Shown here: positions 25,582-34,021 of the stretch, one piece after another | How the letters are laid out: every line of letters starts with the position of its first letter | How positions within the stretch are numbered: the stretch's first letter is position 1 | Source: Planctomycetota bacterium | GTDB lineage: Bacteria; Planctomycetota; PUPC01; DSUN01 | Length of the DNA: 64,000 bases | Reading direction: 5' to 3' | NCBI GenBank assembly: GCA_035384565.1 | Contig: DAOOIT010000014.1 | Coordinates: forward strand, 1-64,000 | Made by a program: the position numbers and the translations under genes | Notes under the pieces: model-generated | What the model was told of the DNA's origin: nothing | The model's input: the letters and a program-made list of their open reading frames with translations, nothing else | Database searches by the model: none

Positions 25582-26586
25582 ATGCGAACCGGTGCAGTCG
25601 TGCTCATGCTGCTCGCGGCGCTGTGCGTTGCAGCCACGGCGGCCATGGCGCCGGGCGTCAAACTCGAGGCCGATGGCAAGCCGATTGACGCCCCCATCGG
25701 CCACCTCGTGCCCTGCGTCCTCGACTGGAACGCCGACGGGAAGAAGGACCTGATCGTGGGCCTCTTCCAGGGCGGCAAGATCCGCCTCTACCTGAACCAG
25801 GGCACGGATGCGGCCCCTGTCTTCAAGGACTTCTCCACCCTCCAGGCCGGCGGGGCCGAAATCTCCCTCCCCTCCGGGTGATGCATCGGCGCCTATCCAC
25901 AAGGCGTGGATTGGAACAGCGACGGCAAGCTCGATCTCCTGGCAGGCGACTCCGCGGGCAACGTGACCCTGTTCCTCAACATTGGCACGAAGGAGCAACC
26001 CGTCCTCGCTGCCGGCAAACTTGTGGAGGCCGACGGCAAACCGATCGCGGCCAGCCGCCAGACCTACAAGATGCTCGACGGAAAGATGGTCGTAGACAAG
26101 ACCATCGCGGGCAGCCATCCCCTCGCCGAGGTCTACTCGAAGATTCACATGGCCGACTGGGACGGCGACGGGCTCAAGGACCTGCTGGTCGGCCACAACA
26201 ACACCATCGTCTTCTACAAGAATGCGGGCACGCCCTCCGAGCCTCGGCTCCAGGCGCCAGTGAAGCTCGAGTGCCCAGAGAAGAGCTTCCCCCTGCGCCC
26301 GTCGCCCTACGTGGTGGACTGGGATGGCGATGGGAAGAAGGACCTCCTGGTCGGCACCGAGGAGGCGAAGGTCCTCTTCTACCGCAACGTCGGCACCGCC
26401 GCCGCCCCCAGGCTGGCCGCGGGCGAGGACCTGGGTCTCCGCGGCGATGGCTTCCAGGCGGGCTATCGTTGCCGCGTCGAGGTCACCGACTGGAATAACG
26501 ACGGCAAGCTCGACCTCCTGGTGGGCAACTTCTATAGCGGAAGGCCGGCATCGGGGGGCAACCTCTGGCTCTTCCTGCGCCGGTGA
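25582..26586 (+). pseudogene. Secreted FG-GAP/VCBS-like repeat protein interrupted by an in-frame UGA
   Basis: The frame opens with a signal peptide (MRTGAVVLMLLAALCVAATA) preceded by AGGAG and continues with calcium-binding-like FG-GAP/VCBS repeats (DWNADGKKDLIVG, DWNSDGKLDLLAG, DWDGDGLKDLLVG, DWDGDGKKDLLVG, DWNNDGKLDLLVG). A TGA at 25879-25881 stops the frame between repeats one and two, but the same frame resumes at once (CIGAYPQGVDWNSDG) and runs to 26586. Removing that one codon gives about 334 residues of regular architecture. A nonsense mutation, a sequencing error or recoding could explain it. The repeats suggest a beta-propeller-like extracellular binding protein. The second ATG of MAM is taken as the start because of Shine-Dalgarno spacing. 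Confidence 0.75.
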
Positions 26587-26660
26587 GCGCAGGCCGCTGA
26601 AGGCTCTGCGTGCAGGCGGCACGCCGCGTCACTCAACGTCAGGTTCGACTGCCCGCTCAA

Positions 26661-26689
26661 CCTCCCGCGGGTCCTCAACCCGCGGGAGG
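26661..26689. repeat. Palindrome family A, copy 4 (slightly degenerate)
   Basis: An 11-bp stem CCTCCCGCGGG around a seven-base loop, about 75 bases after the VCBS-like frame. Confidence 0.85.
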
Positions 26690-26753
26690 CGACAGGGGGC
26701 ATGACACCTGGCATCGTTCTTCCACGCCCCGCCCCGTGCCTGTTGGCCCCGCT

Positions 26754-27064
26754 CTACTGCCCACCCTCGGCCTCTTCGTACTCGTGCGGATAGCGCACCG
26801 GGCCGCCGCCCGTCTTGCGCCAGACGCGATAGTGGCGGCCCATGTGGCAGCGGTGGCAAAGGGAGACGAGGAAACACGCGTCGTCGTAGGTCTCGTGGTG
26901 GACGACCTTGGCCGGGCCACCGCAGTCCGCACACCGGACCGCCAGGGTGAGCAGCCCAGGACTTGAAGGCGCTGGGTGCGGTCACGCACGGCCCGCTTCT
27001 CACGCTGTTTGCGCCGGCAGCGGCTGTGTCCATGTCTGGGCTTCGCGCGGCTTCTCCCTCCCAT
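26754..27064 (-). pseudogene. Small HNH-type zinc-binding protein, apparently frameshifted
   Basis: The downstream part reads VRCADCGGPAKVVHHETYDD then LCHRCHMGRHYRVWRK, with paired CxxC and CxxCHxxxxH-like spacing characteristic of small HNH/zinc-ribbon nuclease-like proteins, ending PHEYEEAEGGQ. That frame has no ATG. The upstream part in a neighbouring frame starts MGGRSRAKPRHGHSRCRRK and continues to RTQRLQVLG just before the motif. Adding one G in the GGG run near 26957 joins both parts into about 104 residues. So it is either a recent frameshift or a base-calling error. Function of an intact version would be DNA/RNA cleavage or binding, at family level only. Confidence 0.55.
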
Positions 27065-27149
27065 AAGTACAATGCCAATACCCCCCAAATCTGTTGGAAA
27101 AGATTTTCGTCGGCTTGGCGCATCGCCCCATGTACATATGCATACGATA

Positions 27150-27302
27150 CTTACTACTCCGGCTGCGAATCAGTCTGCCTTCTTCCGTGTAGCGACAAGC
27201 GTCTCGCCTGTCGAAGACCACCGCTTGCGGCTACGCTTGAGGCCCTGGCCGACGCAACATGTTTCCGGCCACTGCCGACTGATTCGCGGCCGAAGTGGTA
27301 GG
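27150..27302. repeat. MITE-like element with 26-bp imperfect terminal inverted repeats, containing hairpin family B
   Basis: The left end (core GGCTGCGAATCAGTC at 27161) is matched inverted by GACTGATTCGCGGCC at 27277; the pairing extends outward to 26 positions with about four mismatches. Inside, 27193-27213 is a one-mismatch copy of the hairpin at 16014, followed by the complement of its GTAGCCGCAAGCGG module. No coding sequence. Confidence 0.6.
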
Positions 27303-27421
27303 TCTTCGGCAAACTCCCCCAGTCCGCGCCCTGTTCCGCCCGCACGACAGCGGCTTGCTTTCGGCCCGCGGCGCCGCCATAATGGCAGGCTGCATCTGCC
27401 CCCGTTTCAGGAGGATGCGTG

Positions 27422-29359
27422 ATGCCCAGGTCCGCCGCCATCGCCACATTGCTTCTGCTGGGAGCCGCCATGAGCGACGCCGCCGAAACGCCCAAGCCGG
27501 CCGACAAGCCGGGCGACAAGGTGCTCGAAGCCTACATCCGCCAGGAGGCCCTGCGGCTCGACGCGGCCTTCGCCGACGACCTGGCGTCGGCGAAGGCGTG
27601 GCGGCAGCGGCGCGACGAGTATCGCCGCCAACTCCTCTGGATGCTCGGCCTGTGGCCCCTGCCCGAACGCACGCCCCTCAACCCCGTGGTCACGGGCATC
27701 GTGGAGGGCGAGGGCTACGTGGTCGAGAAGCTCCATTTCCAGAGCCGCCCCGGCCTCTACGTCACGGCCAACCTCTACCGCCCGAAGAAGCCCGAGGGCA
27801 GGCTCCCCGCCGTGCTCTACGGCTGCGGCCACGCCAACAAGGGCCGCGACGGCAACAAGACCGCCTATCAGCCCCACGGCATCTGGCTCGCCACCCACGG
27901 CTACGTCTGCCTGATGATTGACAGCCTGATGCTCGGCGAGATCGCCAGCATCCACCACGGCACCTACCGCGAGAACCGCTGGTGGTGGCACTCCCGCGGC
28001 TACACGCCCGCGGGCGTCGAGTGCTGGAACTGCATCCGCGCCCTCGACTACCTCGAGACGCGGCCCGAGGTAGACCCCACGCGCCTCGGCGTCACCGGCC
28101 GCTCGGGCGGCGGGGCCTACACCGCCTGGGTCACAGCCGCCGACGACCGCGTCAAGGCCGCCATCCCCGTCAGCGGCATAAGCGACCTCGAGGACTACCT
28201 CAACCCCCCTGTCATCAACGGCCATTGCGACTGCATGTTCCTCTACAACACCTATCAGTGGCCCTGGACGCGCATCCTGGGCCTCGCCGCCCCCAGGCCC
28301 CTGCTGTTCACCAACTCCGACGCCGACACCATCTTCCCGATGCCCGGCAACGAGCGCACCATCGAGCGCCTGCGCAAGCTCTACGCCCTGCTCGGCCAGC
28401 CCGGGCACGTGGACGCCTTCGTCACCCCCGGCCCGCACAAGGACGGGCCCCCCCTCCGCATCGCCGCCTTCGGCTGGTTCAACCGCTTCCTCAAGGGCGA
28501 CGCCGCGTCCGTCACCGAGCCCGAAACGTACCCGACCATCGAGGGCAAGGAACTCCGGGCGTTCCCCGACGACCTGCCCGCCGACGCGATCAACCCGACG
28601 ATAGATCGCCAGTTCGTGCCCGTGGCGACTGTGGCCGTGCCCACCTCGCCGCAGGCTCTGGCCGCCCTGCGCGGCAGGCTGCTCGCCGAGCTTCACGACA
28701 CCAGTTTCCGCGCCTGGCCGAAAGAACTCCCCGCGAATCCTATCCAGCTCGGCGACGCGCCCTCCGCCGGCGCCCTCGTCAGCGAGCCGCCGCTCGAGAC
28801 CGCCTATCGTTACCTCCCCGCGAAACAGGGATCAAGGGTCTGCTGGCTCCTCATTCTCAACGAGGGCGACAAGGACGACGCCCTGCCTGAATGGGCCGCC
28901 GACGTTGTCGGCAACGACGCCTGCGTCGTCCTCGCCCCCCGCGGCGTCGGCCCCACCGAGACGACGCTCAAGCAGCCCTACTACTTCCGCCGCTCGATGG
29001 CCCTCCTCGGCCGCACGCTGGACAGCGGGCGCCTGTGGGATATTCTGGCATTTCTTCGCTGTGCGGAGCGCCCCGGCACCACGTGGAAGATCGCCGGCAA
29101 GGGCCAGGCAGGCATCCTCGGCGCCTACGCCGCCCTCTTCGACGAGCGGCTCGCGGAGGCCGTCTGCCTCGAGCCGCCCGCCACCCACGACGACGGCCCC
29201 TACTTCCTGAGCGTGATGCGCGTCCTCGACATCCCCGACGCCCTGGGCCTCCTCGCCCCACGCCCCCTGGTCCTACGCGGAGCCGCAGCCGAAGCCTTCG
29301 ACAAGACCACCGCCTACTACCGCGCCGCCGGGGCCGCACAGATGCTCACCCGCCGGTAG
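27422..29359 (+). CDS. Secreted alpha/beta hydrolase (acetylxylan-esterase-like)
   Basis: 645 residues. The ATG is chosen over the adjacent GTG because AGGAGG lies seven bases upstream. A signal peptide (MPRSAAIATLLLLGAAMSDA) is followed by an alpha/beta-hydrolase fold: oxyanion region AVLYGCGHANKG, nucleophile elbow GRSGGGAYT (Ser near residue 239), acid-residue region LLFTNSDADTIFPM, and a C-terminal His in TPGPHKDG. The residues after about 380 form a second, weakly conserved alpha/beta-hydrolase-like half (KGQAGILGAYAALF), perhaps a degenerate duplication. Related planctomycete proteins are annotated as acetylxylan esterases or prolyl-oligopeptidase-type hydrolases. Substrate not determinable; de-esterification of plant or algal glycans is a reasonable guess given the neighbours. 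Confidence 0.8.
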   Translation: MPRSAAIATLLLLGAAMSDAAETPKPADKPGDKVLEAYIRQEALRLDAAFADDLASAKAWRQRRDEYRRQLLWMLGLWPLPERTPLNPVVTGIVEGEGYVVEKLHFQSRPGLYVTANLYRPKKPEGRLPAVLYGCGHANKGRDGNKTAYQPHGIWLATHGYVCLMIDSLMLGEIASIHHGTYRENRWWWHSRGYTPAGVECWNCIRALDYLETRPEVDPTRLGVTGRSGGGAYTAWVTAADDRVKAAIPVSGISDLEDYLNPPVINGHCDCMFLYNTYQWPWTRILGLAAPRPLLFTNSDADTIFPMPGNERTIERLRKLYALLGQPGHVDAFVTPGPHKDGPPLRIAAFGWFNRFLKGDAASVTEPETYPTIEGKELRAFPDDLPADAINPTIDRQFVPVATVAVPTSPQALAALRGRLLAELHDTSFRAWPKELPANPIQLGDAPSAGALVSEPPLETAYRYLPAKQGSRVCWLLILNEGDKDDALPEWAADVVGNDACVVLAPRGVGPTETTLKQPYYFRRSMALLGRTLDSGRLWDILAFLRCAERPGTTWKIAGKGQAGILGAYAALFDERLAEAVCLEPPATHDDGPYFLSVMRVLDIPDALGLLAPRPLVLRGAAAEAFDKTTAYYRAAGAAQMLTRR

Positions 29360-29531
29360 CCTCGGGAGTTCCGCTGCCGCCCGCGTGGAGAACGGGCACG
29401 GTCAGCCCCAACTGGCGCGAAGACACGGAATGCCGTCGAACCGCCTGCGTTCTGCACCCGCGCTCGCGCCAATGCCGGAGCGCAAGGCTCCTAATCCGGG
29501 GGCACCGCCGATCACCCGTGCCAACGCGTGA

Positions 29532-30881
29532 TCACTTTCGGCCGCGCCGCGTCTGCCTTGCTTTGCGGCGCGCCTTGAACGTGGGGAGCCACGCGGCGCT
29601 GGCCTCGAACAGCTCATCGCACATCGAGCGCACCTCGTCGAGCGAGCACACGGCGCCGGTGAGCGGGTCGAGCGCGCAGGCCTGGTACACGGCGTCGCGG
29701 TCGCCCGTGAGGGCCGCCTGCACGGTGAGCTCGCACACGGCCACGTGCGCCTGGTTGATGGCCGCCAGTTGCGCCGGCAGGTCCCCCACGAACGCGGGGT
29801 TCACGCCGTGGCGGTCCGCGTAGCATGGCACCTCCACGCAGCAGCCGGGCAGCAGGTTGGTGATGAGGCCGTCGTTGGGCACGTTGCCGTTGAAGCGGAA
29901 GGTCTGGCCCGTGGTCACCGCGTCAATGATGTACGAGCCGTACTCGTGGCTGCGGTTGTAGTTGATGGGGTCCTTGCCCTCGGCCATGCGGGCGAGGCCC
30001 TTCTTGTAGTCTTTGCGGTTCGCGCCGTAGAGCTCGAGGATGAAGGCGGTGCCGCCGTTCCAGCCGCCGCCGGGGCAGTACTTCTCGATCAGTTCGGGGC
30101 GCTTGCGAATCCAGGGGATGTACTCGGAGTTGTGGCCGCTCGATTCGGTGACGAAGTAGCCGAAGTGGCGGAAGAGCTCGAACCGACAGGTTTCCTTCTG
30201 CACCACCTCGGGGTTGTCGAGCACCTTGCGCAGCCGGGGGTAGAGGTCCTTGCCCTTCCGGGTCAGCTCGAGGAACCAGGCCTGGTGGTTGATGCCGGCG
30301 ACCCAGTAGTCCACCTCCTCGGGCGGCACGCCGATCCAGCGGGCGATCTGGTGGGCCGTGCCCTGCACGCTGTGGCACAGGCCGACGGTCTGGAGGTCCG
30401 GCACGGCGGCGTTCACGCCCCACATGAGCATGGACATCGGGTTGGTGTAGTTGAGCAGCAGCGCGTCGGGGCACAGGTCGGCCATGTCGCGCGCGATGTC
30501 GGCCATCACGGGAATGGTGCGGAGCGCGCGGAACACGCCTCCCACGCCGTAGGAGTCGCCGATGCACTGGTCCACGCCGTACTTCAGCGGGACGTTGATG
30601 TCGTGCTGGAACACGTCAATGCCGGCCACCAGGATCATGGTGATGACGAAGTCGGCGCCCTCGAGCGCCTTGCGCCGGTTGGTCGTGACGAAATGCCTGG
30701 CGGGAACGTTCATCTCCCCGATGATCCGCGACGCGATGCGGTCCATGTAGCCCAGGCGCACCGCATCCACGTCCATCAGCGCGAACTCGGTGTCGCGCAG
30801 CGCCGGGCAGTTCAGCAGGTCAATCATCAGCCGCCGCGAGAAGCCGAGGCTCCCCGCCCCGATGAACGCGATCTTGGCCAT
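29532..30881 (-). CDS. Glycoside hydrolase family 4 (alpha-galactosidase/alpha-glucosidase type)
   Basis: 449 residues, normal length for GH4. These enzymes use NAD+ and Mn2+ in a redox-elimination mechanism. Visible features: Rossmann motif KIAFIGAGSLGFSRRL at the N-terminus, the substrate/metal segment LLNYTNPM, the metal-ligand Cys in GLCHSVQGT and the NHQAW histidine. The CHSVQ signature is that of the MelA-like alpha-galactosidase branch, but alpha-glucosidase or glucuronidase activity is possible. AGGAGC precedes the start. No signal peptide, so the enzyme is cytoplasmic and acts on imported oligosaccharides. Confidence 0.92.
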   Translation of the reverse strand: MAKIAFIGAGSLGFSRRLMIDLLNCPALRDTEFALMDVDAVRLGYMDRIASRIIGEMNVPARHFVTTNRRKALEGADFVITMILVAGIDVFQHDINVPLKYGVDQCIGDSYGVGGVFRALRTIPVMADIARDMADLCPDALLLNYTNPMSMLMWGVNAAVPDLQTVGLCHSVQGTAHQIARWIGVPPEEVDYWVAGINHQAWFLELTRKGKDLYPRLRKVLDNPEVVQKETCRFELFRHFGYFVTESSGHNSEYIPWIRKRPELIEKYCPGGGWNGGTAFILELYGANRKDYKKGLARMAEGKDPINYNRSHEYGSYIIDAVTTGQTFRFNGNVPNDGLITNLLPGCCVEVPCYADRHGVNPAFVGDLPAQLAAINQAHVAVCELTVQAALTGDRDAVYQACALDPLTGAVCSLDEVRSMCDELFEASAAWLPTFKARRKARQTRRGRK

Positions 30882-31008
30882 GCAGGCTGCTCCTGAGGGG
30901 AAGTGAGCGACGAATCAGGCCACAATGGATACCATAGCGTCGGGATGCTGTCAACCGCGGCCTGACGCCTCGCCGACGAGGCGCCCTGTCGCCGGCCCTG
31001 GGGCCCGC

Positions 31009-31998
31009 TCAAGCGCCCCGGGTAGGGTCCTGCTGGTCCACGAGGTAGGTGCCGCGAATGCCTTCGAGTTGGGCGGCCTTGCGGCCCACGCCATGCACGA
31101 GGAAGACCATCGGCGCGCGCCGCGTGTCGCGGAACGTGATGATCAGGCGCCCGAAGCCCAGCAGCCGCTCGATCAGGTCCTCGGCCTCGATGCGCGTGGA
31201 ATACTGCTCGCGGCTCAACTGCTCGCCCGTCTCGGCCAGGCCCATCTGGATGTTGAGGTAGTTCGGCGTGATCTCTACGTAGTGGAACGTGCCCTTGAAG
31301 ACCGAATACAGGATGGCAAGGATGAACACCGAGGCAATCAGCGCATACCCAGCCGCATCAATCGCGATGCCGAACCGCTCGAAGAACCGGAAGAACTCGG
31401 GAATCCAATTCATCACCGCCACCCACATGAAGGCGCCGGCCAGCACCACCACCGTGATGATCAGCGCCCGCAGGTCAATGTCGTATTCCTCGACCAGGAA
31501 GTTCACGAAGAACACCCCCAGCCAGATGCCCCCGAGAAGCGTGGGCTCGACGTCCCCCAGCAGGCCCCAGCGCTGCTTGAGGAACATGAGCACCGACATG
31601 ACGACCGACGTGACGATGGTCGGGAAGTAGAGCGCCTTGCGGCTGAGGTCGTAGACCATCAGGAGGTTCTTGCACGTCGGGTCGTCGGGGTTGTTGCGCA
31701 CCCAGTCGCGGCGGATGCGGCGCCAGGCCCCCAGAGCGTGCGCGAAGATGCCCACCAGCACGAGGGCCAGCACAAACGGGATCGAGAAGATGACCGTCTT
31801 CACGGCGCCCCACTGCCCCATCCGGCCGGGCGCCACACTCGCCCAGCCCCCCACCACGCACACGAGCGCCAGGAGCGGCAGCACCGTCTCAAAGAGCCTC
31901 TGCCGCAGGACGGCACGGAAAGGCCCAGCCGGCCTCGCGGGCTGGCCAGCGGCTGGCGAGGCTTGCGAGGCAGGCGGACGCGCGTTGGACGCGGCCAC
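31009..31998 (-). CDS. Six-TM membrane protein with C-terminal PH-like domain
   Basis: 329 residues from a GTG start preceded by AAGGAG; an earlier GTG 15 codons upstream is possible but has no ribosome site. A Pro/Ala-rich N-terminus is followed by six hydrophobic segments (for example VLPLLALVCVVGGWASV, IITVVVLAGAFMWVAVM). The last 90 residues (HYVEITPNYLNIQMGL, LIITFRDTRRAPMVFLVHGV) look like a bacterial PH-type beta domain. Last gene of the leftward membrane-protein operon, 82 bases after the OPT-like permease. I do not recognise a specific family or function. Confidence 0.65.
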   Translation of the reverse strand: MAASNARPPASQASPAAGQPARPAGPFRAVLRQRLFETVLPLLALVCVVGGWASVAPGRMGQWGAVKTVIFSIPFVLALVLVGIFAHALGAWRRIRRDWVRNNPDDPTCKNLLMVYDLSRKALYFPTIVTSVVMSVLMFLKQRWGLLGDVEPTLLGGIWLGVFFVNFLVEEYDIDLRALIITVVVLAGAFMWVAVMNWIPEFFRFFERFGIAIDAAGYALIASVFILAILYSVFKGTFHYVEITPNYLNIQMGLAETGEQLSREQYSTRIEAEDLIERLLGFGRLIITFRDTRRAPMVFLVHGVGRKAAQLEGIRGTYLVDQQDPTRGA

Positions 31999-32080
31999 GG
32001 CGTTCTCCTTCCCAGGGGCAGGTTCGTGCGGCCTTACTTGCACGCGATCCTAGCCCGAGCGCTGAACCGTGTCAAGCGAC

Positions 32081-34021
32081 TCAGAACGGCAGGCCCGAGA
32101 CCGCGCGGGTGATGATGCTGATGCCCACGGCAAGCATGCCGATGAGCCCCACGCCACAAGCGTAGCCGGCGCACAGCACGGGCACGTAGCGGCGCCACTT
32201 CTCCGCACCCAGGCGCCGCGCGATCACGTAGCGCCCGATGCAGGCCCCGATGAACATCGGGACCGCGGCGTTCGGCCAGCCCGCGATGCCGCCGATGAGG
32301 CCGTAGAAGAACAGCGCGGGCAGCCCCAGCGCGCCAACGGCCGCGTAGAGAGCCAGCCCTGCGCCAAACCCCGTGACGATCAGCCCGGGCTTGATCGCCT
32401 GGAGCAGCCACTGGGTGCCGCTCGACGTGGCCGTCATGAACAGGCACTGGTTCCGCGCGAAGAACGGCCACATCCTCGCCGTGAAGGGGTACGTAGACGA
32501 CGGAATCTCCTCGAGGTACCAGAAGAATGACCAGAACAGGAAGCTGCACACGAGGCTGACAGGGATGATCACCAGCTCGGCCTTGAGCAGGCTCGTGATC
32601 TTGGTGCGCGTGAGGTCAAGCACGCGGAAGAGCGATGCCACCCCCCCGTAGTCGGCCAGCGGGAGGGGCGCGAACCAGATGTCCACGCCCTGGTATCTCG
32701 CCAGGATGAAGCTGGTCTCGCGAAGGAACGGAAAGGCCACGGGCGAGCCGGTCAGCCCGATCATCCGGGCCGAGATGTAGGAGTTCAGCGGCGTCCACAC
32801 AAACCCGAAGAAGATGAGCATCCAGAGCGGGAACCGCGGCACAAGGACATGGCACAGCACCACGTAGCACGACGTGGCCGCGGCATAGATGAGAAGGGCG
32901 ACCCAGAGAGGGAAGTCCCCTCTCCCCTCGGGTCGCGGCAGGGCGCCGCGGAGGCGGAACGCGCCCGAGCGAATGCAGCGCACGATGCCCAGCACAGCGA
33001 CGGCCAGGGCGGTGCCGATGCCGATGCTCATCCAGAAGTCCATGTCCGTGCGGAACTTCGTCAGGAGCAGGTTCATCCCCGGCTGCCAGCCGGGCAGCAA
33101 CCCGGCCTTGTAGAGGATGGGATTGGCGACGACCGAGGTGAGCAGGGTGCTGGTGAAGATGCCCACGACCATGGGAAACGGCAGCACCATGGCGAACAGG
33201 AAGATGCCCAGGTCGAAGCTGATCCCGGCCAGGGCCGCCGGCAGCACGCCGTGCGCGTTGGCCGTGAGGTCGGCGAAGGGGATTGGAAGAATCTCGAGCG
33301 GCTTGTCGAGGATGAGGCCCGTGAGCGCGGGGATGCCGACGTAGATGCTGCCGAACACGATGCCGATCATCGAGCCGGTGGAGAAGACGGGCCAGCGCCA
33401 CGAGCCCTCCTTGGTGGTCGTCTCGGCCAGGGCGGTGGCGCCCTCGGCCGTGATGGGCGCCAGCGGGAAGGGCAGCCGCTCGGCGTCGCTCGTCAGGCGG
33501 AACAGCAGGTAGCCCATCCCGAACCAGTTCATCCGCCCGAGCACCTGGCCGACGAGCACGAGGAGGATGGGAATCATCCAGTCGCGGTGGAACAGGAGCC
33601 GGTTGGCGAGCGCGGGCGAATCGGGCGCCGGCACGGCCCACCGCGGGATGCCTTGCGCGATCCCCATGCCTTCGGCCGGAGACGACCGAACGAGGAACTG
33701 GTTCCAGATGAAGCCCGTGAACGGCCCGCCGGCCAGGTTGGCCGCCACCACGGCGGCCGCGAGGCCGCCGGCCACGTAGTAGAGGATGTAGACCTCTTGC
33801 CGGCGCAGGGTGATGAACGAGCGGCGTGCGACCTCGGTGAACAGGATGATCGTGACCCACTCGGCGGCGGGGCCGAGCGTTTGCCCGGCGATCAAACCCA
33901 TGTAGATCGAGCCAGGCATCATCACAAGGCCCACGAACACCGCGCCGAGCACCGTGCGGAGGCTGAAGCCCTCCTCGTACGGAACCTCGATCTGGCGCTT
34001 GGCGTCTGGAGCCTCAGCCAT
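32081..34021 (-). CDS. Polytopic OPT-like permease
   Basis: 646 residues with roughly 14-16 membrane segments. The N-terminal pattern (SLRTVLGAVFVGLVMMPGSI, YMGLIAGQTLGPAAEW) and the WNWFG/NWFGMGYLLF segment recall the OPT superfamily of oligopeptide and metal-chelate transporters and the related DUF6785/6784 proteins found in planctomycetes. The start codon overlaps the end of the M28/FtsX gene by eight bases, so translation is probably coupled. The DUF6785-like protein at 38973 seems a distant relative in the same operon. Peptide uptake is plausible, but substrate and direction are unknown. Confidence 0.65.
   Translation of the reverse strand: MAEAPDAKRQIEVPYEEGFSLRTVLGAVFVGLVMMPGSIYMGLIAGQTLGPAAEWVTIILFTEVARRSFITLRRQEVYILYYVAGGLAAAVVAANLAGGPFTGFIWNQFLVRSSPAEGMGIAQGIPRWAVPAPDSPALANRLLFHRDWMIPILLVLVGQVLGRMNWFGMGYLLFRLTSDAERLPFPLAPITAEGATALAETTTKEGSWRWPVFSTGSMIGIVFGSIYVGIPALTGLILDKPLEILPIPFADLTANAHGVLPAALAGISFDLGIFLFAMVLPFPMVVGIFTSTLLTSVVANPILYKAGLLPGWQPGMNLLLTKFRTDMDFWMSIGIGTALAVAVLGIVRCIRSGAFRLRGALPRPEGRGDFPLWVALLIYAAATSCYVVLCHVLVPRFPLWMLIFFGFVWTPLNSYISARMIGLTGSPVAFPFLRETSFILARYQGVDIWFAPLPLADYGGVASLFRVLDLTRTKITSLLKAELVIIPVSLVCSFLFWSFFWYLEEIPSSTYPFTARMWPFFARNQCLFMTATSSGTQWLLQAIKPGLIVTGFGAGLALYAAVGALGLPALFFYGLIGGIAGWPNAAVPMFIGACIGRYVIARRLGAEKWRRYVPVLCAGYACGVGLIGMLAVGISIITRAVSGLPF

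Larger units (their letters stand above)
26587..27421. other. Intergenic region with repeats and a broken HNH-like gene
   Basis: This stretch holds palindrome family A copy 4, a frameshifted small gene on the minus strand, and a MITE-like inverted repeat. No intact gene is visible. Confidence 0.7.
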
